Position numbers and translations under genes: made by a program. Shown piece by piece: positions 17,416 to 25,622 of a stretch of DNA of 64,000 nt; within the stretch, counting starts at the first letter, position 1, and each line of letters opens with the position of its first letter. The notes under the pieces are model-generated. The model ran no database searches. It saw only the letters and a list, made by a program, of their open reading frames with translations, and was not told the DNA's origin. This DNA is from Bacteroidales bacterium (GTDB lineage Bacteria; Bacteroidota; Bacteroidia; Bacteroidales; Marinilabiliaceae), in the NCBI GenBank assembly GCA_017539645.1, contig JAFYCM010000058.1:1-64000 (forward strand), given 5' to 3'.

Positions 17416-17470
17416 GGATTTGAAATCCGCAAACTCATCAGTTAGTGGATTGCAAATCCCTTTGAACGGG
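17416..17470 (+). repeat. Paired-palindrome dispersed element, best-preserved copy
   Basis: Palindromes GGATTTGAAATCC (17416-17428) and GGATTGCAAATCC (17447-17459) are spaced 31 bases start to start, followed by CTTTGAACGGG. A related degraded copy is at 9248-9301. It fills the gap between the AAA gene and the tRNA promoter; nothing else is seen in 17336-17528. Confidence 0.6.
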
Positions 17471-17528
17471 TAGGACATCGAACAGAACGACGATTTTCAC
17501 GCTCTTCAATATTTTTTCATCACTGCTA

Positions 17529-17558
17529 TTGACTGAAACGGAAATAGTCTTACTTTTG
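17529..17558 (+). promoter_or_regulatory. Promoter of tRNA-Thr
   Basis: TTG (17529-17531), a 19-base spacer, and TACTTTTG (17551-17558) fit the Bacteroidetes primary-sigma pattern TTTG-N19-TAnnTTTG closely. The tRNA begins 12 bases after the -7 element. This is the best promoter match in the window. Confidence 0.75.
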
Positions 17559-17569
17559 CACCGGTTTTC

Positions 17570-17642
<73 letters not shown>

Positions 17643-17654
17643 CAAAAGTCAAAG

Positions 17655-17687
17655 AAGCGTCGCATCAATGAGGTGAGGCGCTTTTTT
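17655..17687 (+). terminator. Terminator after tRNA-Thr
   Basis: AAGCGTCGCATC pairs imperfectly with GGTGAGGCGCTT, ending in a run of six T at 17682-17687, just after the tRNA. Confidence 0.6.
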
Positions 17688-17699
17688 CATATTATACAA

Positions 17700-18467
17700 A
17701 TGATATTCATGATGTTTCGTAGAATTATCTTCCTCATAACTCTCTTGCAGTCGTCCGTTCTACTATTTGCGCAACGTCCGGGAATCTGCTTGGCAGGAAT
17801 GAATAGTAGACAAGTGGATCAACTATTCGATGATGTAAAATATGTAAACACCATAACATACGAAGCCGACTACAGCCGACACATAGCAGAAAAAGGCTCG
17901 TTCATCAGTGCCTCAACTCGCTATTACTTTCAGAATGGAGACATCGACCGAGAACGCATCACCGATGAACAAGGACAATTGCTATCATTAACAATATACC
18001 AGTATCGTGACAATAAAATATACGTATCGACCACATACGATGCCAACGACACACGCACACTACAGACACTCTACGATTGCGATTCGCTTGGCATTTGCAC
18101 ATTCATGCGTCTCACAGATGCCATAGCCGTAACTATAAGTACAACAAACATAAAACGTGGCGATAAATGGGTTGAAGCAAAAGAGCGATTTCACGATGGC
18201 GAGATGGCCACAGAACGATATACATACGATAAAAATGGGCGCTTGATACAGAAGACAACCACTGGCTCGTCCGACCAAACCATTGAGACATCATACTCAA
18301 TTAGCAAAAAAGGACATCCAACGAAAGCCCATACCAAGCAAAACGGTGACCGGAAGACCATAAAATACGAATACGAATTCGACTCGCATAACAATTGGAC
18401 CAAGCGTATTACATATATCGATGGCATAGCCAAAGAGATTGCAACCCGCGAAATATCATATTATTAG
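17700..18467 (+). CDS. Secreted protein with YD/RHS-like beta repeats, unknown function
   Basis: 255 residues from the ATG at 17700 (ATGs at 17709 and 17712 are also possible). The open frame runs back into the tRNA, which cannot be coding. The signal peptide MIFMMFRRIIFLITLLQSS ends LLFAQ. The mature part has repeating strands of the form RYYFQNGDIDRE, TYDANDTRTLQ, RYTYDKNGRLIQ and YEYEFDSHNNWTKR. This resembles the YD (Tyr-Asp) repeat pattern and wall-type beta repeats seen in many secreted Bacteroidetes proteins. No catalytic motif is seen. It lies 22 bases before rlmD and may be co-transcribed with it, though the two need not be related in function. Confidence 0.65.
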   Translation: MIFMMFRRIIFLITLLQSSVLLFAQRPGICLAGMNSRQVDQLFDDVKYVNTITYEADYSRHIAEKGSFISASTRYYFQNGDIDRERITDEQGQLLSLTIYQYRDNKIYVSTTYDANDTRTLQTLYDCDSLGICTFMRLTDAIAVTISTTNIKRGDKWVEAKERFHDGEMATERYTYDKNGRLIQKTTTGSSDQTIETSYSISKKGHPTKAHTKQNGDRKTIKYEYEFDSHNNWTKRITYIDGIAKEIATREISYY

Positions 18468-18489
18468 AATAGCCTAAAAAACTAAGACA

Positions 18490-19896
18490 TTGGGACGTAA
18501 CAAAAAAGACAAACCGGTTCTCGTAGGCATAGAGATAACCGACGTGGCAGCTGAAGGCAAAGCATTATGTCGCATCGACGATAAAGTTGTATTTGTGAAC
18601 GGCGCTGTGCCGGGCGACATTGTAGATATACAAATAACTCGCAAGCGAAGCAGCTTCATGGAGGGCAACGCCATAAATTTCCATAAATACTCGGAAGATC
18701 GAGTTGCGCCAATGTGTAAATATTTCGGCACTTGTGGCGGCTGCAAATGGCAAACGTTGCCATACGAAAAGCAACTATTCTATAAAGAGCGCGAAGTGAC
18801 GCAAAACCTCAAGCGACTTGGCAAAATTGAACTTCCAGAGCCACTGTCTATTTTAGCATCAGCCAACAGAGAATACTATCGCAACAAATTGGAATACACA
18901 TTCTCGAATCGTCGTTGGTTGACCGAAGAGGAGATAAAAAATAGCGATGCCATAGAGCGCAATGGCGTTGGATTTCACATTCCTGGTTTATTCGACAAAG
19001 TTGTCGACATCGACGACTGTCACTTGCAGCAATCGCCTTCGAACGAAATCCGCAACTGGATACGCGACTACGCGCTGAAAAACGGCGTAACATTCTACGA
19101 CCTTCGTGCTCAGCAAGGCATGTTGCGCACGCTTGTCATTCGCACTGCTTCCACGGGAGACATCATGGTGATAGTAGCATTCGGCGAAGACAACAAAGCA
19201 ACCATAAGCCAACTTCTCGACGACTTGAAAGCCGCCTTCCCACAAATCACGTCGCTTATGTATGCTATAAATACCAAAGTGAACGATTCGCTCACCGACC
19301 AAACCATTCTACTTCATTCGGGACAAGACTACATAATGGAGGAGATGGAAGGCATACACTTCAAAATAGGTCCAAAATCGTTTTACCAAACCAACTCGCT
19401 ACAGGCCTACGAGCTATACAAACAGGTGCGCGAATTTGCCGACATCAAGGCGAACGACGTTGTATACGACCTCTACACCGGCACGGGCACGATAGCCAAT
19501 TTTGTGGCACGTCGCTGCAAGAAAGTTGTCGGCGTGGAATATGTACCCGAAGCTATCGAAGACGCAAAGGTCAATTCGCAGATAAATAACATCAGCAACA
19601 CCGAATTCTTTGCTGGCGACATGAAGGACGTACTCAAGCTCGATTTTATCAATCAGCACGGCAAACCCGACGTAGTCATAGTTGACCCGCCACGCGCAGG
19701 TATGCACCCCGATGTTGTAGAGACACTCATAAAAGTATCGGCACCCAAACTGATATACGTCAGTTGCAACAGCGCCACCCAAGCGCGCGACTTGCAGATG
19801 CTTGATAATTACTACAAAGTGGTAGCTTATCGCCCTGTTGATATGTTCCCTCATACGCATCACGTAGAGTCGGTTGTAAGTCTACGCCTACGATAA
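18490..19896 (+). CDS. rlmD: 23S rRNA (uracil-5-)-methyltransferase, RlmD/TrmA family
   Basis: 468 residues with a TTG start at 18490; an in-frame stop at 18475 leaves no room for an upstream ATG, and the next ATG would cut into the TRAM domain. Order: a TRAM OLD-type RNA-binding domain (ITDVAAEGKALCRIDDKVVF, residues 10-65), the iron-sulfur cysteines (CKYFGTCGGCKW, about 77-88, with a further Cys downstream), then the SAM-dependent methyltransferase. Its landmarks are DLYTGTGTIA, VGVEYVPEAIEDA, VVIVDPPRAGMHP and the catalytic Cys in YVSCNSATQARD. It closes with DMFPHTHHVESV, standard for the family. It would methylate U1939 or a related uridine of 23S rRNA; which paralogue (RlmD or RlmCD) is not certain. 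Confidence 0.9.
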   Translation: MGRNKKDKPVLVGIEITDVAAEGKALCRIDDKVVFVNGAVPGDIVDIQITRKRSSFMEGNAINFHKYSEDRVAPMCKYFGTCGGCKWQTLPYEKQLFYKEREVTQNLKRLGKIELPEPLSILASANREYYRNKLEYTFSNRRWLTEEEIKNSDAIERNGVGFHIPGLFDKVVDIDDCHLQQSPSNEIRNWIRDYALKNGVTFYDLRAQQGMLRTLVIRTASTGDIMVIVAFGEDNKATISQLLDDLKAAFPQITSLMYAINTKVNDSLTDQTILLHSGQDYIMEEMEGIHFKIGPKSFYQTNSLQAYELYKQVREFADIKANDVVYDLYTGTGTIANFVARRCKKVVGVEYVPEAIEDAKVNSQINNISNTEFFAGDMKDVLKLDFINQHGKPDVVIVDPPRAGMHPDVVETLIKVSAPKLIYVSCNSATQARDLQMLDNYYKVVAYRPVDMFPHTHHVESVVSLRLR

Positions 19897-19949
19897 ACAA
19901 AAAAGTTTCGCACAACAAACACAACAGTTTGTCACACAAATAGTTACAA

Positions 19950-20000
19950 GCCGCTTACACTCTTGATTTTTAGCATCAAAAAAACGAGATTGTAAGCGGC
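19950..20000. other. Long hairpin upstream of gyrB
   Basis: GCCGCTTACA (19950-19959) and TGTAAGCGGC (19991-20000) form a perfect 10-bp stem enclosing an inner TTGAT/ATCAA pairing. It ends 7 bases before the gyrB -7 element. It may terminate rlmD transcription or act on the gyrB promoter. No T-run follows, so terminator function is uncertain. Confidence 0.5.
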
Positions 20001-20007
20001 AAAATGT

Positions 20008-20015
20008 TATATTTG
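20008..20015 (+). promoter_or_regulatory. -7 promoter element for gyrB
   Basis: TATATTTG matches TAnnTTTG exactly, 49 bases before the gyrB ATG and directly after the long hairpin. No clear -33 element is seen. Confidence 0.5.
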
Positions 20016-20064
20016 CGTCTGTTTGTCGAAAAACGACACTGCATAAATAATATTACAGATAATA

Positions 20065-22032
20065 ATGAGCGAAGAACAAAATCAACAGCCCAAAGAAGAA
20101 TACACAGGCGAAAACATTGTAGTTCTTGAAGGTCTTGAAGCTGTACGCAAACGTCCAGCGATGTACATTGGTGACGTTGGCGAACGCGGTTTACATCACT
20201 TAGTATACGAAGTAGTAGATAACTCTATAGATGAAGCGTTAGCAGGATATTGCACAAATATCAAAGTAACCATAAATGCCGACAACTCGATTACCGTAGA
20301 AGACAACGGTCGTGGTATTCCAGTAGATATGCACCCCAAAGAGCATCGCTCGGCACTCGAAGTTGTGCTTACCGTGCTTCACGCAGGTGGTAAATTCGAT
20401 AAAAATTCATACAAAGTTTCTGGTGGTTTGCACGGTGTGGGCGTTTCGTGCGTAAACGCACTTTCGACCCACTTGAAAGTTAACGTTCGTCGCGATGGTA
20501 AGCTCTACGAGCAAGAGTATGAACTTGGCAAGCCTCTTTATCCTGTTCGCGAAATTGGCACAGCCACCACTACTGGTACATCAGTAACATTCAAGCCCGA
20601 CGGTTCAATATTCTCGACAACGGACTACAAATACAACATCTTGGCAAACCGCATGAGAGAGTTGGCCTTTTTGAACAAAGGCATAGAGATAGTCCTTAGC
20701 GATGAGCGCACGCACGACATCGATGGCATCGAGGTTGGCACCAAGACAGAGCGTTTCTATAGCGAAAAAGGTCTTGCAGAATTTGTGGAGTACCTCAACG
20801 CAGGCAACGAAAAGCTCATTGACGACATTATCACCATAAATAGCAACAAAGGCGACATACCTATCGAGATTGCCGTTCTCTACAACACTGGTTATAGCGA
20901 ACGCGTTTCGAGCTACGTAAACAATATCAACACTATTGAAGGTGGCACGCACCTCACAGGCTTTCGTCGTGGTTTGACCCGCACGCTTAAGGCTTGGGGC
21001 GAGAAAAACAAGAAATTCGACAAACTCGAGAAACAGAAAATCGACATCAACGCCGAGGACTTCCGCGAAGGCTTGACAGCTGTGGTTTCCGTTAAGGTTA
21101 TGGAGCCTCAGTTCGAAGGACAGACCAAGACGAAACTTGGCAACCAAGAGGCCGACAAAGCCGTTGCCGATGCAGTAAGCGAAGTTTTCGAAGCATACCT
21201 CGAAGAGCACCCTGCGCAAGCAAGCGCCATAGTAGACAAAGTAGTGTTGGCTGCTACAGCACGTAACGCCGCACGCGCCGCACGAGAAAGCGTACTACGC
21301 AAGAGTCCAATGCGTGGTAGCGGTCTACCAGGCAAATTGGCCGACTGCTCCGACAAAGACCCAGAGAAGTGTGAGCTTTTCCTCGTCGAGGGTGATTCGG
21401 CAGGTGGTTCAGCCAAGAGCGGTCGCGACCGTAACTATCAGGCTATATTGCCATTGCGTGGTAAAATTTTGAACGTAGAAAAAGTTCACTGGGCAAAACC
21501 ATTCGAGAGCGAAGAGATTAAGAATATCTACACAGCCCTTGGCGTGACGGTGAACGAGGACAAGACGCTGAACATCTCGCGCCTCCGCTACCACAAGGTT
21601 ATCATCATGACCGATGCCGATGTCGATGGTTCGCATATCGCTACGCTGATACTTACCTTCTTCTTCCGCTACATGCGCGAGTTGATAAACGAAGGTCACG
21701 TATATATAGCTACGCCACCACTCTACCTCTGCAAGAAAGGCAAGGTTGAGCAATATTGCTGGAACGACGAGCAGCGCATAAAATTCATTGCTACTTACGG
21801 CTCTGGCTCCGAAGATTCGGTACACGTTCAGCGCTACAAAGGTCTTGGTGAGATGAACCCAGACCAATTGTTCGCCACAACAATGGATCCTCAACGTCGC
21901 ACAATGCGTCAAGTGAAAATCGACGACGCAGTGGAAGCCGACCGCATATTTACTATGCTTATGGGCGAAGAGGTTGAGCCGCGACGCGCATTCATCGAAG
22001 AGAATGCTACGTACGCAAACATCGATGCATAA
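20065..22032 (+). CDS. gyrB: DNA gyrase subunit B
   Basis: 655 residues, the usual length for short GyrB. The GHKL ATPase domain shows EVVDNSIDEALAGYC (catalytic Glu and Asn), EDNGRGIPVDMHPKE and SGGLHGVGVSCVNALS. The transducer domain follows, then the TOPRIM domain with ELFLVEGDSAGGSAKSGRDR and IIMTDADVDGSHIATL (metal-binding acidic residues). The C-terminal tail has QRYKGLGEMNPDQL. With GyrA it introduces negative supercoils into DNA using ATP. ParE is a close paralogue, but the AGYC, GDSAGG and QRYKGLGEMN forms and the N-terminal EEYTGENIVVLEGLEAVRK favour GyrB. It has its own promoter and a terminator. Confidence 0.95.
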   Translation: MSEEQNQQPKEEYTGENIVVLEGLEAVRKRPAMYIGDVGERGLHHLVYEVVDNSIDEALAGYCTNIKVTINADNSITVEDNGRGIPVDMHPKEHRSALEVVLTVLHAGGKFDKNSYKVSGGLHGVGVSCVNALSTHLKVNVRRDGKLYEQEYELGKPLYPVREIGTATTTGTSVTFKPDGSIFSTTDYKYNILANRMRELAFLNKGIEIVLSDERTHDIDGIEVGTKTERFYSEKGLAEFVEYLNAGNEKLIDDIITINSNKGDIPIEIAVLYNTGYSERVSSYVNNINTIEGGTHLTGFRRGLTRTLKAWGEKNKKFDKLEKQKIDINAEDFREGLTAVVSVKVMEPQFEGQTKTKLGNQEADKAVADAVSEVFEAYLEEHPAQASAIVDKVVLAATARNAARAARESVLRKSPMRGSGLPGKLADCSDKDPEKCELFLVEGDSAGGSAKSGRDRNYQAILPLRGKILNVEKVHWAKPFESEEIKNIYTALGVTVNEDKTLNISRLRYHKVIIMTDADVDGSHIATLILTFFFRYMRELINEGHVYIATPPLYLCKKGKVEQYCWNDEQRIKFIATYGSGSEDSVHVQRYKGLGEMNPDQLFATTMDPQRRTMRQVKIDDAVEADRIFTMLMGEEVEPRRAFIEENATYANIDA

Positions 22033-22066
22033 TTAGTTAGTTATAATTTTATAAAGTGTACACATC

Positions 22067-22098
22067 AAAAGGGAGGGCCGTGATGGTGTCTCCCTTTT
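22067..22098 (+). terminator. Rho-independent terminator after gyrB
   Basis: AAAAGGGAG (22067-22075) pairs with CTCCCTTTT (22090-22098) across a 14-base loop and runs into further T residues. Confidence 0.8.
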
Positions 22099-22123
22099 TT
22101 AGTTACTAAAAAATTATTGCGCC

Positions 22124-23011
22124 ATGGGAAAAGAAACCAAAAGAATAAAGTATAGTGTTCCGCTGCGTAGCATGTGGGATATGTATCGTAAATGGACAAT
22201 ACAAAATCATAGTAAAGACTACAAAGCTTTCTATGGAGAAGCCTATACTTTTGCAAAGTCAAACCCTATTCCACAAATACAATTAGCAGAAATACTGACG
22301 CTAAATTTCTGGCGCAAAGATTATCAAGGAGAGTTTTTACATATTTGGCTTGAATGGAAAGATTTGTATGATTTTTTGGCAAATGATGTTGCGCTAAAAG
22401 ATCTTACTAACATCAAACGATATCTGATAGACAACGGTATTCACAAAAAAACAGACGACCCATATTATTCTGTTTCATATAATTCTGTACACTATGACAT
22501 TGCTCTACATATACCTAATTCGGACAATGGATTCGCATTCTCTTTCTGTCTTATGCCCGATAATACCATTGCAATCTTTTTTGTGGATGGTGATGGTACT
22601 GGGCAAATACATGAATCTGAGTATCTCATTATCAAAAATAAAAACGATGAAGAGAGTAAAAGCGTGGAGCGCACCTTCCGTTTCGCAATAAATATTTTGG
22701 CTTATATGGAATGCTTCCCAGAATGTGTTCACGAAGGCATTCCTTCTATAAATAACGAAGTCGAATATCAATTCAAAGGAAGGAACATAAAGCTTGGTAT
22801 TTCAGATAAGATCTTAGAAGATGACGGACAAAAAGATGTAAAACGACCACATATGAGAAAGGGGTATTTCAAATGCCTTTCTTCAGATTTCTACAAAAAC
22901 AAGAAAGGTCAAATCATTTTTGTCCGAGAAACAATGGTTAATAGCAAATCAAAGACTGTTGTCAAATCAAACGATGAAATGAAGATAGATAAGTTCAAAA
23001 ATGAGTCATAG
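22124..23011 (+). CDS. Unknown 295-residue protein, AT-rich, possible horizontally acquired gene
   Basis: I do not recognise this gene securely. It is soluble, with no signal peptide or membrane segment. An N-terminal helical, Trp/Tyr-rich part (SMWDMYRKWT, EILTLNFWRKDY) is followed by a beta-rich centre (PDNTIAIFFVDGDGTG). Near the C-terminus comes a motif RPHMRKGYFKCLSS then KKGQIIFVRETMV. This H-(M/x)-R-x-G-(Y/H)-(F/W) plus (I/V)FVxxTxV arrangement resembles the C-terminal part of AcrVA2-like proteins, as I remember the family, and the length fits. That is a guess without a search. Base use is visibly more AT-rich than in gyrB or the btu genes. It sits alone between the gyrB terminator and btuF. 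Confidence 0.6.
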   Translation: MGKETKRIKYSVPLRSMWDMYRKWTIQNHSKDYKAFYGEAYTFAKSNPIPQIQLAEILTLNFWRKDYQGEFLHIWLEWKDLYDFLANDVALKDLTNIKRYLIDNGIHKKTDDPYYSVSYNSVHYDIALHIPNSDNGFAFSFCLMPDNTIAIFFVDGDGTGQIHESEYLIIKNKNDEESKSVERTFRFAINILAYMECFPECVHEGIPSINNEVEYQFKGRNIKLGISDKILEDDGQKDVKRPHMRKGYFKCLSSDFYKNKKGQIIFVRETMVNSKSKTVVKSNDEMKIDKFKNES

Positions 23012-23021
23012 AAATAAGCGT

Positions 23022-23805
23022 ATGAAGAAATTTCCATTTTTCATTTTTTCTCTGTGCGTTACTTTTTACGCTCAATATTGATGCTCAACGCATTGTATCG
23101 CTTGTACCATCGGTAACATACACACTAAAACAAATTGGTGCCGACGACAAAGTTGTTGGGCGCACAAGCTATTGCCCCGCACGAGAAGGTTCGCTAGTTA
23201 TTGGCGATGTATTGAACATAAATATAGAATCGATAGTAGCACTCAAGCCAGATGTGGTTTTTTGTATGTATTTCACTAAACCACAAACCATTGCTCAACT
23301 AAAACGATTAGGCATACGAGTAGTTACACTAAATACACCACATAATTTCGACGAGATTTGTCAACAAACGCTCGCCATGGCCCAAGAAGCCCGATGCACC
23401 GATGCTGCAAATAAGATCATTGAACGTGAACGCTTTATAGTAGATAGCATAACCACCAAAACGAGGCGTAGCATCGGAAAAATGCTTTTTCAAGTTGGTT
23501 CGAGACCACTATTTGCCGTAACTAAAGATTATTACCTCAACGAGGTTATTACGCGTGTTGGTTGCACAAACATCTGCGCTGATGTGGCGGGTGGGTGTTC
23601 AAAGGAATTTGTAGTGCGTATGAAACCCGACTTCATCATACTCACAACCATGGGAGGTTTAGCGACCGAAGAGGAGATGGAGTGGCACAAGCTAATCAAA
23701 AATGCGCATTGCTTAATTGTGGACGAAAATGAGGCGGGCTGCCCTACTCCAACATTCTACCGCAAAACGCTTGAAAAAATCGCCAACTTCGTAAACAATC
23801 AATGA
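23022..23805 (+). pseudogene. btuF: BtuF-like periplasmic binding protein, frameshifted in the signal peptide
   Basis: The ATG at 23022 opens MKKFPFFIFS and stops at a TGA at 23079. The second frame carries the rest: FFLCALLFTLNIDAQ, RIVSLVPSVTYTLKQIG, VGRTSYCPA, then ALKPDVVFCMYF to the stop at 23805. Removing one T from the run of six at 23044-23049 joins the frames into a good signal peptide and a full protein of about 260 residues. The mature part matches helical-backbone metal or corrinoid binding proteins of the BtuF/TroA type. The permease gene overlaps its stop by four bases. It may be a real null mutation, a sequencing error, or slippage that is corrected during expression. In the second frame an in-frame TGA at 23023 and the lack of any ATG leave no normal start; the first possible one is a TTG at 23212, deep in the fold. 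Confidence 0.75.
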
Positions 23806-24791
23806 ACAAAGCGACTCAATACATATTATTTGTCATCGTATTAGTTGCGCTTTCTATACTCTCCATAACTATAGGCAGCAGCGAACTATCGGCAATCGAC
23901 ATTCTCAGTGGCAAAATAAGCTACGAGTCGACAGAATGGACTATAATACGCCACCTTCGCTTACCACGAACACTCACCACCATTGGCATTGGTGCACTCT
24001 TATCTCTGTCGGGGTGCATCATGCAAGGTCTTTTTCGCAATCCACTTGTAGAGCCTTACACCATGGGACTATCAGGAGGCGCCGTGCTTGGCGTTGCTGT
24101 GACATTCTGTTTGGGGCTGCAAATATCGTTTGGTATACCAGCACTCATAATTAGCGCGCTGCTGGGCGGACTACTTACAATGTTTGTCGTACTAACCATA
24201 CGTCGTGCTATCAAGTGCGACATCAACTCTATGCTTCTCATAGGTATAATGATAAGTTTCGCCACATCATCTATAACGACCCTATTGATGAGCCTAACGA
24301 CGCACGAGAACCTCTCGCAAATCATTAGTTGGTCTATTGGTTCGATGGATAGCGCCTCGGAGGAGATGGCTATTTTCATCGTTGCATCGGCATTAGTAGC
24401 AACTTTCGCATCGGCATTTTTGGGCAACATCATCAATGCGCTATCGCTTGGCGCCACTGAGGCTCAACACATAGGCATAAATAGCCAGAAAATGATTATC
24501 ATACTCTTCGTTGTAGCAACGCTGATGGCAGCTGTGTCGGTTGCAGCGGTAGGCGTAGTAGCGTTTGTAGGTATGATTATTCCACATATCATCCGCCGCA
24601 TTGCAGGCCACGACCACAGATACATATTACCGTTAGCTGCTATGGGCGGCAGTTCATTTATGCTATTATGCGACATCGCCGCACGCACAATAATCTACCC
24701 ACGCGAATTGCCATCGGGCGTAATTACGGGCATCTGCGGCTGCATCATGTTTATATATCTAACTTCTCGCCAGCGCAATGAACACAATTGA
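23802..24791 (+). CDS. btuC: BtuC/FecCD-type ABC transporter permease
   Basis: 329 residues with about ten hydrophobic segments. FecCD-family marks are LPRTLTTIGIGALLSLSGC, MQGLFRNPLVEPYTMGLSGGA, AAVGVVAFVGMIIPHIIRR and RELPSGVITGICGC. It forms the membrane channel for import of iron-siderophore, haem or cobalamin. Its ATG overlaps the binding-protein stop by four bases, and its 3' end overlaps the ATPase start by 14 bases, so the three genes form a tightly coupled operon. Substrate cannot be settled from the permease. No cobalamin riboswitch fits upstream, because the preceding gene ends only 10 bases before btuF. Confidence 0.92.
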   Translation: MNKATQYILFVIVLVALSILSITIGSSELSAIDILSGKISYESTEWTIIRHLRLPRTLTTIGIGALLSLSGCIMQGLFRNPLVEPYTMGLSGGAVLGVAVTFCLGLQISFGIPALIISALLGGLLTMFVVLTIRRAIKCDINSMLLIGIMISFATSSITTLLMSLTTHENLSQIISWSIGSMDSASEEMAIFIVASALVATFASAFLGNIINALSLGATEAQHIGINSQKMIIILFVVATLMAAVSVAAVGVVAFVGMIIPHIIRRIAGHDHRYILPLAAMGGSSFMLLCDIAARTIIYPRELPSGVITGICGCIMFIYLTSRQRNEHN

Positions 24792-25569
24792 TATTCAGAG
24801 CCTTACAGTTGGATACGGCAAGCAAATTGTCATTCGCGACATATCGCTCAGTGGCAATATTGGCGACATTATAGCTATAATTGGCGCGAACGGCAGCGGA
24901 AAGAGTACATTACTGAAAGCCATCATCGGCGACGTGAAACAGCAGAATGGCAACATATTTTTCAATGGTATAAATAGTTACGACATCACCACTCGCCAAC
25001 GCGCACAAATAGTGGCTTGCGTAGAACAAGAGACTTACGCCTCGCAGATGCATATTTATGATTATGTGATGATGGGGCGCACGCCATTCCGTAGCCTCTT
25101 TTCGCTCACCGATAGCGACGACGACCGACGAATAGTCTCACAAGCTCTTGACACCGTAGGCATAGCTCACTTAGCCAATAAAGCTCTTGCCGAAACGAGT
25201 GGCGGCGAACGACGTTTGGCATGCATAGCAAAAACTTTAGTTCAGCAGCCACAGATTCTTCTCTTAGATGAGCCAACAGCTAACCTCGATTGGGCTAACA
25301 AAGTTGCAATAATTAATCTACTGAGAACTCTTGCCCAGTCGATGTGCTTAGTTATAGTATCGCACGATGTTAACGAAGTTATTTCCGTGGCAAACAAAGC
25401 CCTTGTATTGGCAGAAGGTCATAGCCTATGCTTTGGCGATGCGCACAAGACAATAACCCCAGAAAATCTTTCCCAAGCATACAAAACTGACATTTGCGAA
25501 ATAAACATTGACAAAGAATCGAGAATTATGATGGCTAAAGGGTTGTTGAAACTGAAAATTGAAAATTGA
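24778..25569 (+). CDS. btuD: BtuD/FecE-type ABC transporter ATP-binding protein
   Basis: 263 residues. Walker A is GANGSGKST near residue 37, the Q-loop lies in VACVEQETYASQM, the signature is ETSGGERRLACIA, and Walker B with the catalytic Glu is ILLLDEPTANLD, followed by the H-loop in VIVSHDVNEV. This is the FepC/BtuD-like ATPase class and powers the permease encoded just upstream. The signature motif ETSGGERR is a little unlike the common LSGGQRQ but usual for this subfamily. Its last codons (LKIEN-stop) are themselves part of a tandem heptamer array that continues past the stop codon. Confidence 0.92.
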   Translation: MNTIDIQSLTVGYGKQIVIRDISLSGNIGDIIAIIGANGSGKSTLLKAIIGDVKQQNGNIFFNGINSYDITTRQRAQIVACVEQETYASQMHIYDYVMMGRTPFRSLFSLTDSDDDRRIVSQALDTVGIAHLANKALAETSGGERRLACIAKTLVQQPQILLLDEPTANLDWANKVAIINLLRTLAQSMCLVIVSHDVNEVISVANKALVLAEGHSLCFGDAHKTITPENLSQAYKTDICEINIDKESRIMMAKGLLKLKIEN

Positions 25570-25602
25570 GAATTGAGAATTGAGAATTGAAAGTTGAAAA
25601 TT
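25554..25602 (+). repeat. Tandem heptamer array (GARAATT x7) across the btuD stop codon
   Basis: Seven consecutive 7-base units: GAAAATT, GAAAATT, GAGAATT three times, GAAAGTT, GAAAATT. The array begins inside the last codons of btuD and includes its TGA at 25567-25569. Related AATTGA runs occur near 42.70 kb and 46.55 kb. Confidence 0.8.
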
Positions 25603-25622
25603 GAAATTCTGAATTTTGAATT

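Noticed and set aside
20605-21219. 204-residue minus-strand frame opposite gyrB
   Set aside because: It is an antisense shadow of gyrB with no domain or promoter.
22033-23022. Cobalamin riboswitch before the btu operon
   Set aside because: The preceding gene ends 10 bases before btuF, and no riboswitch-like core was seen upstream of the orphan gene either.
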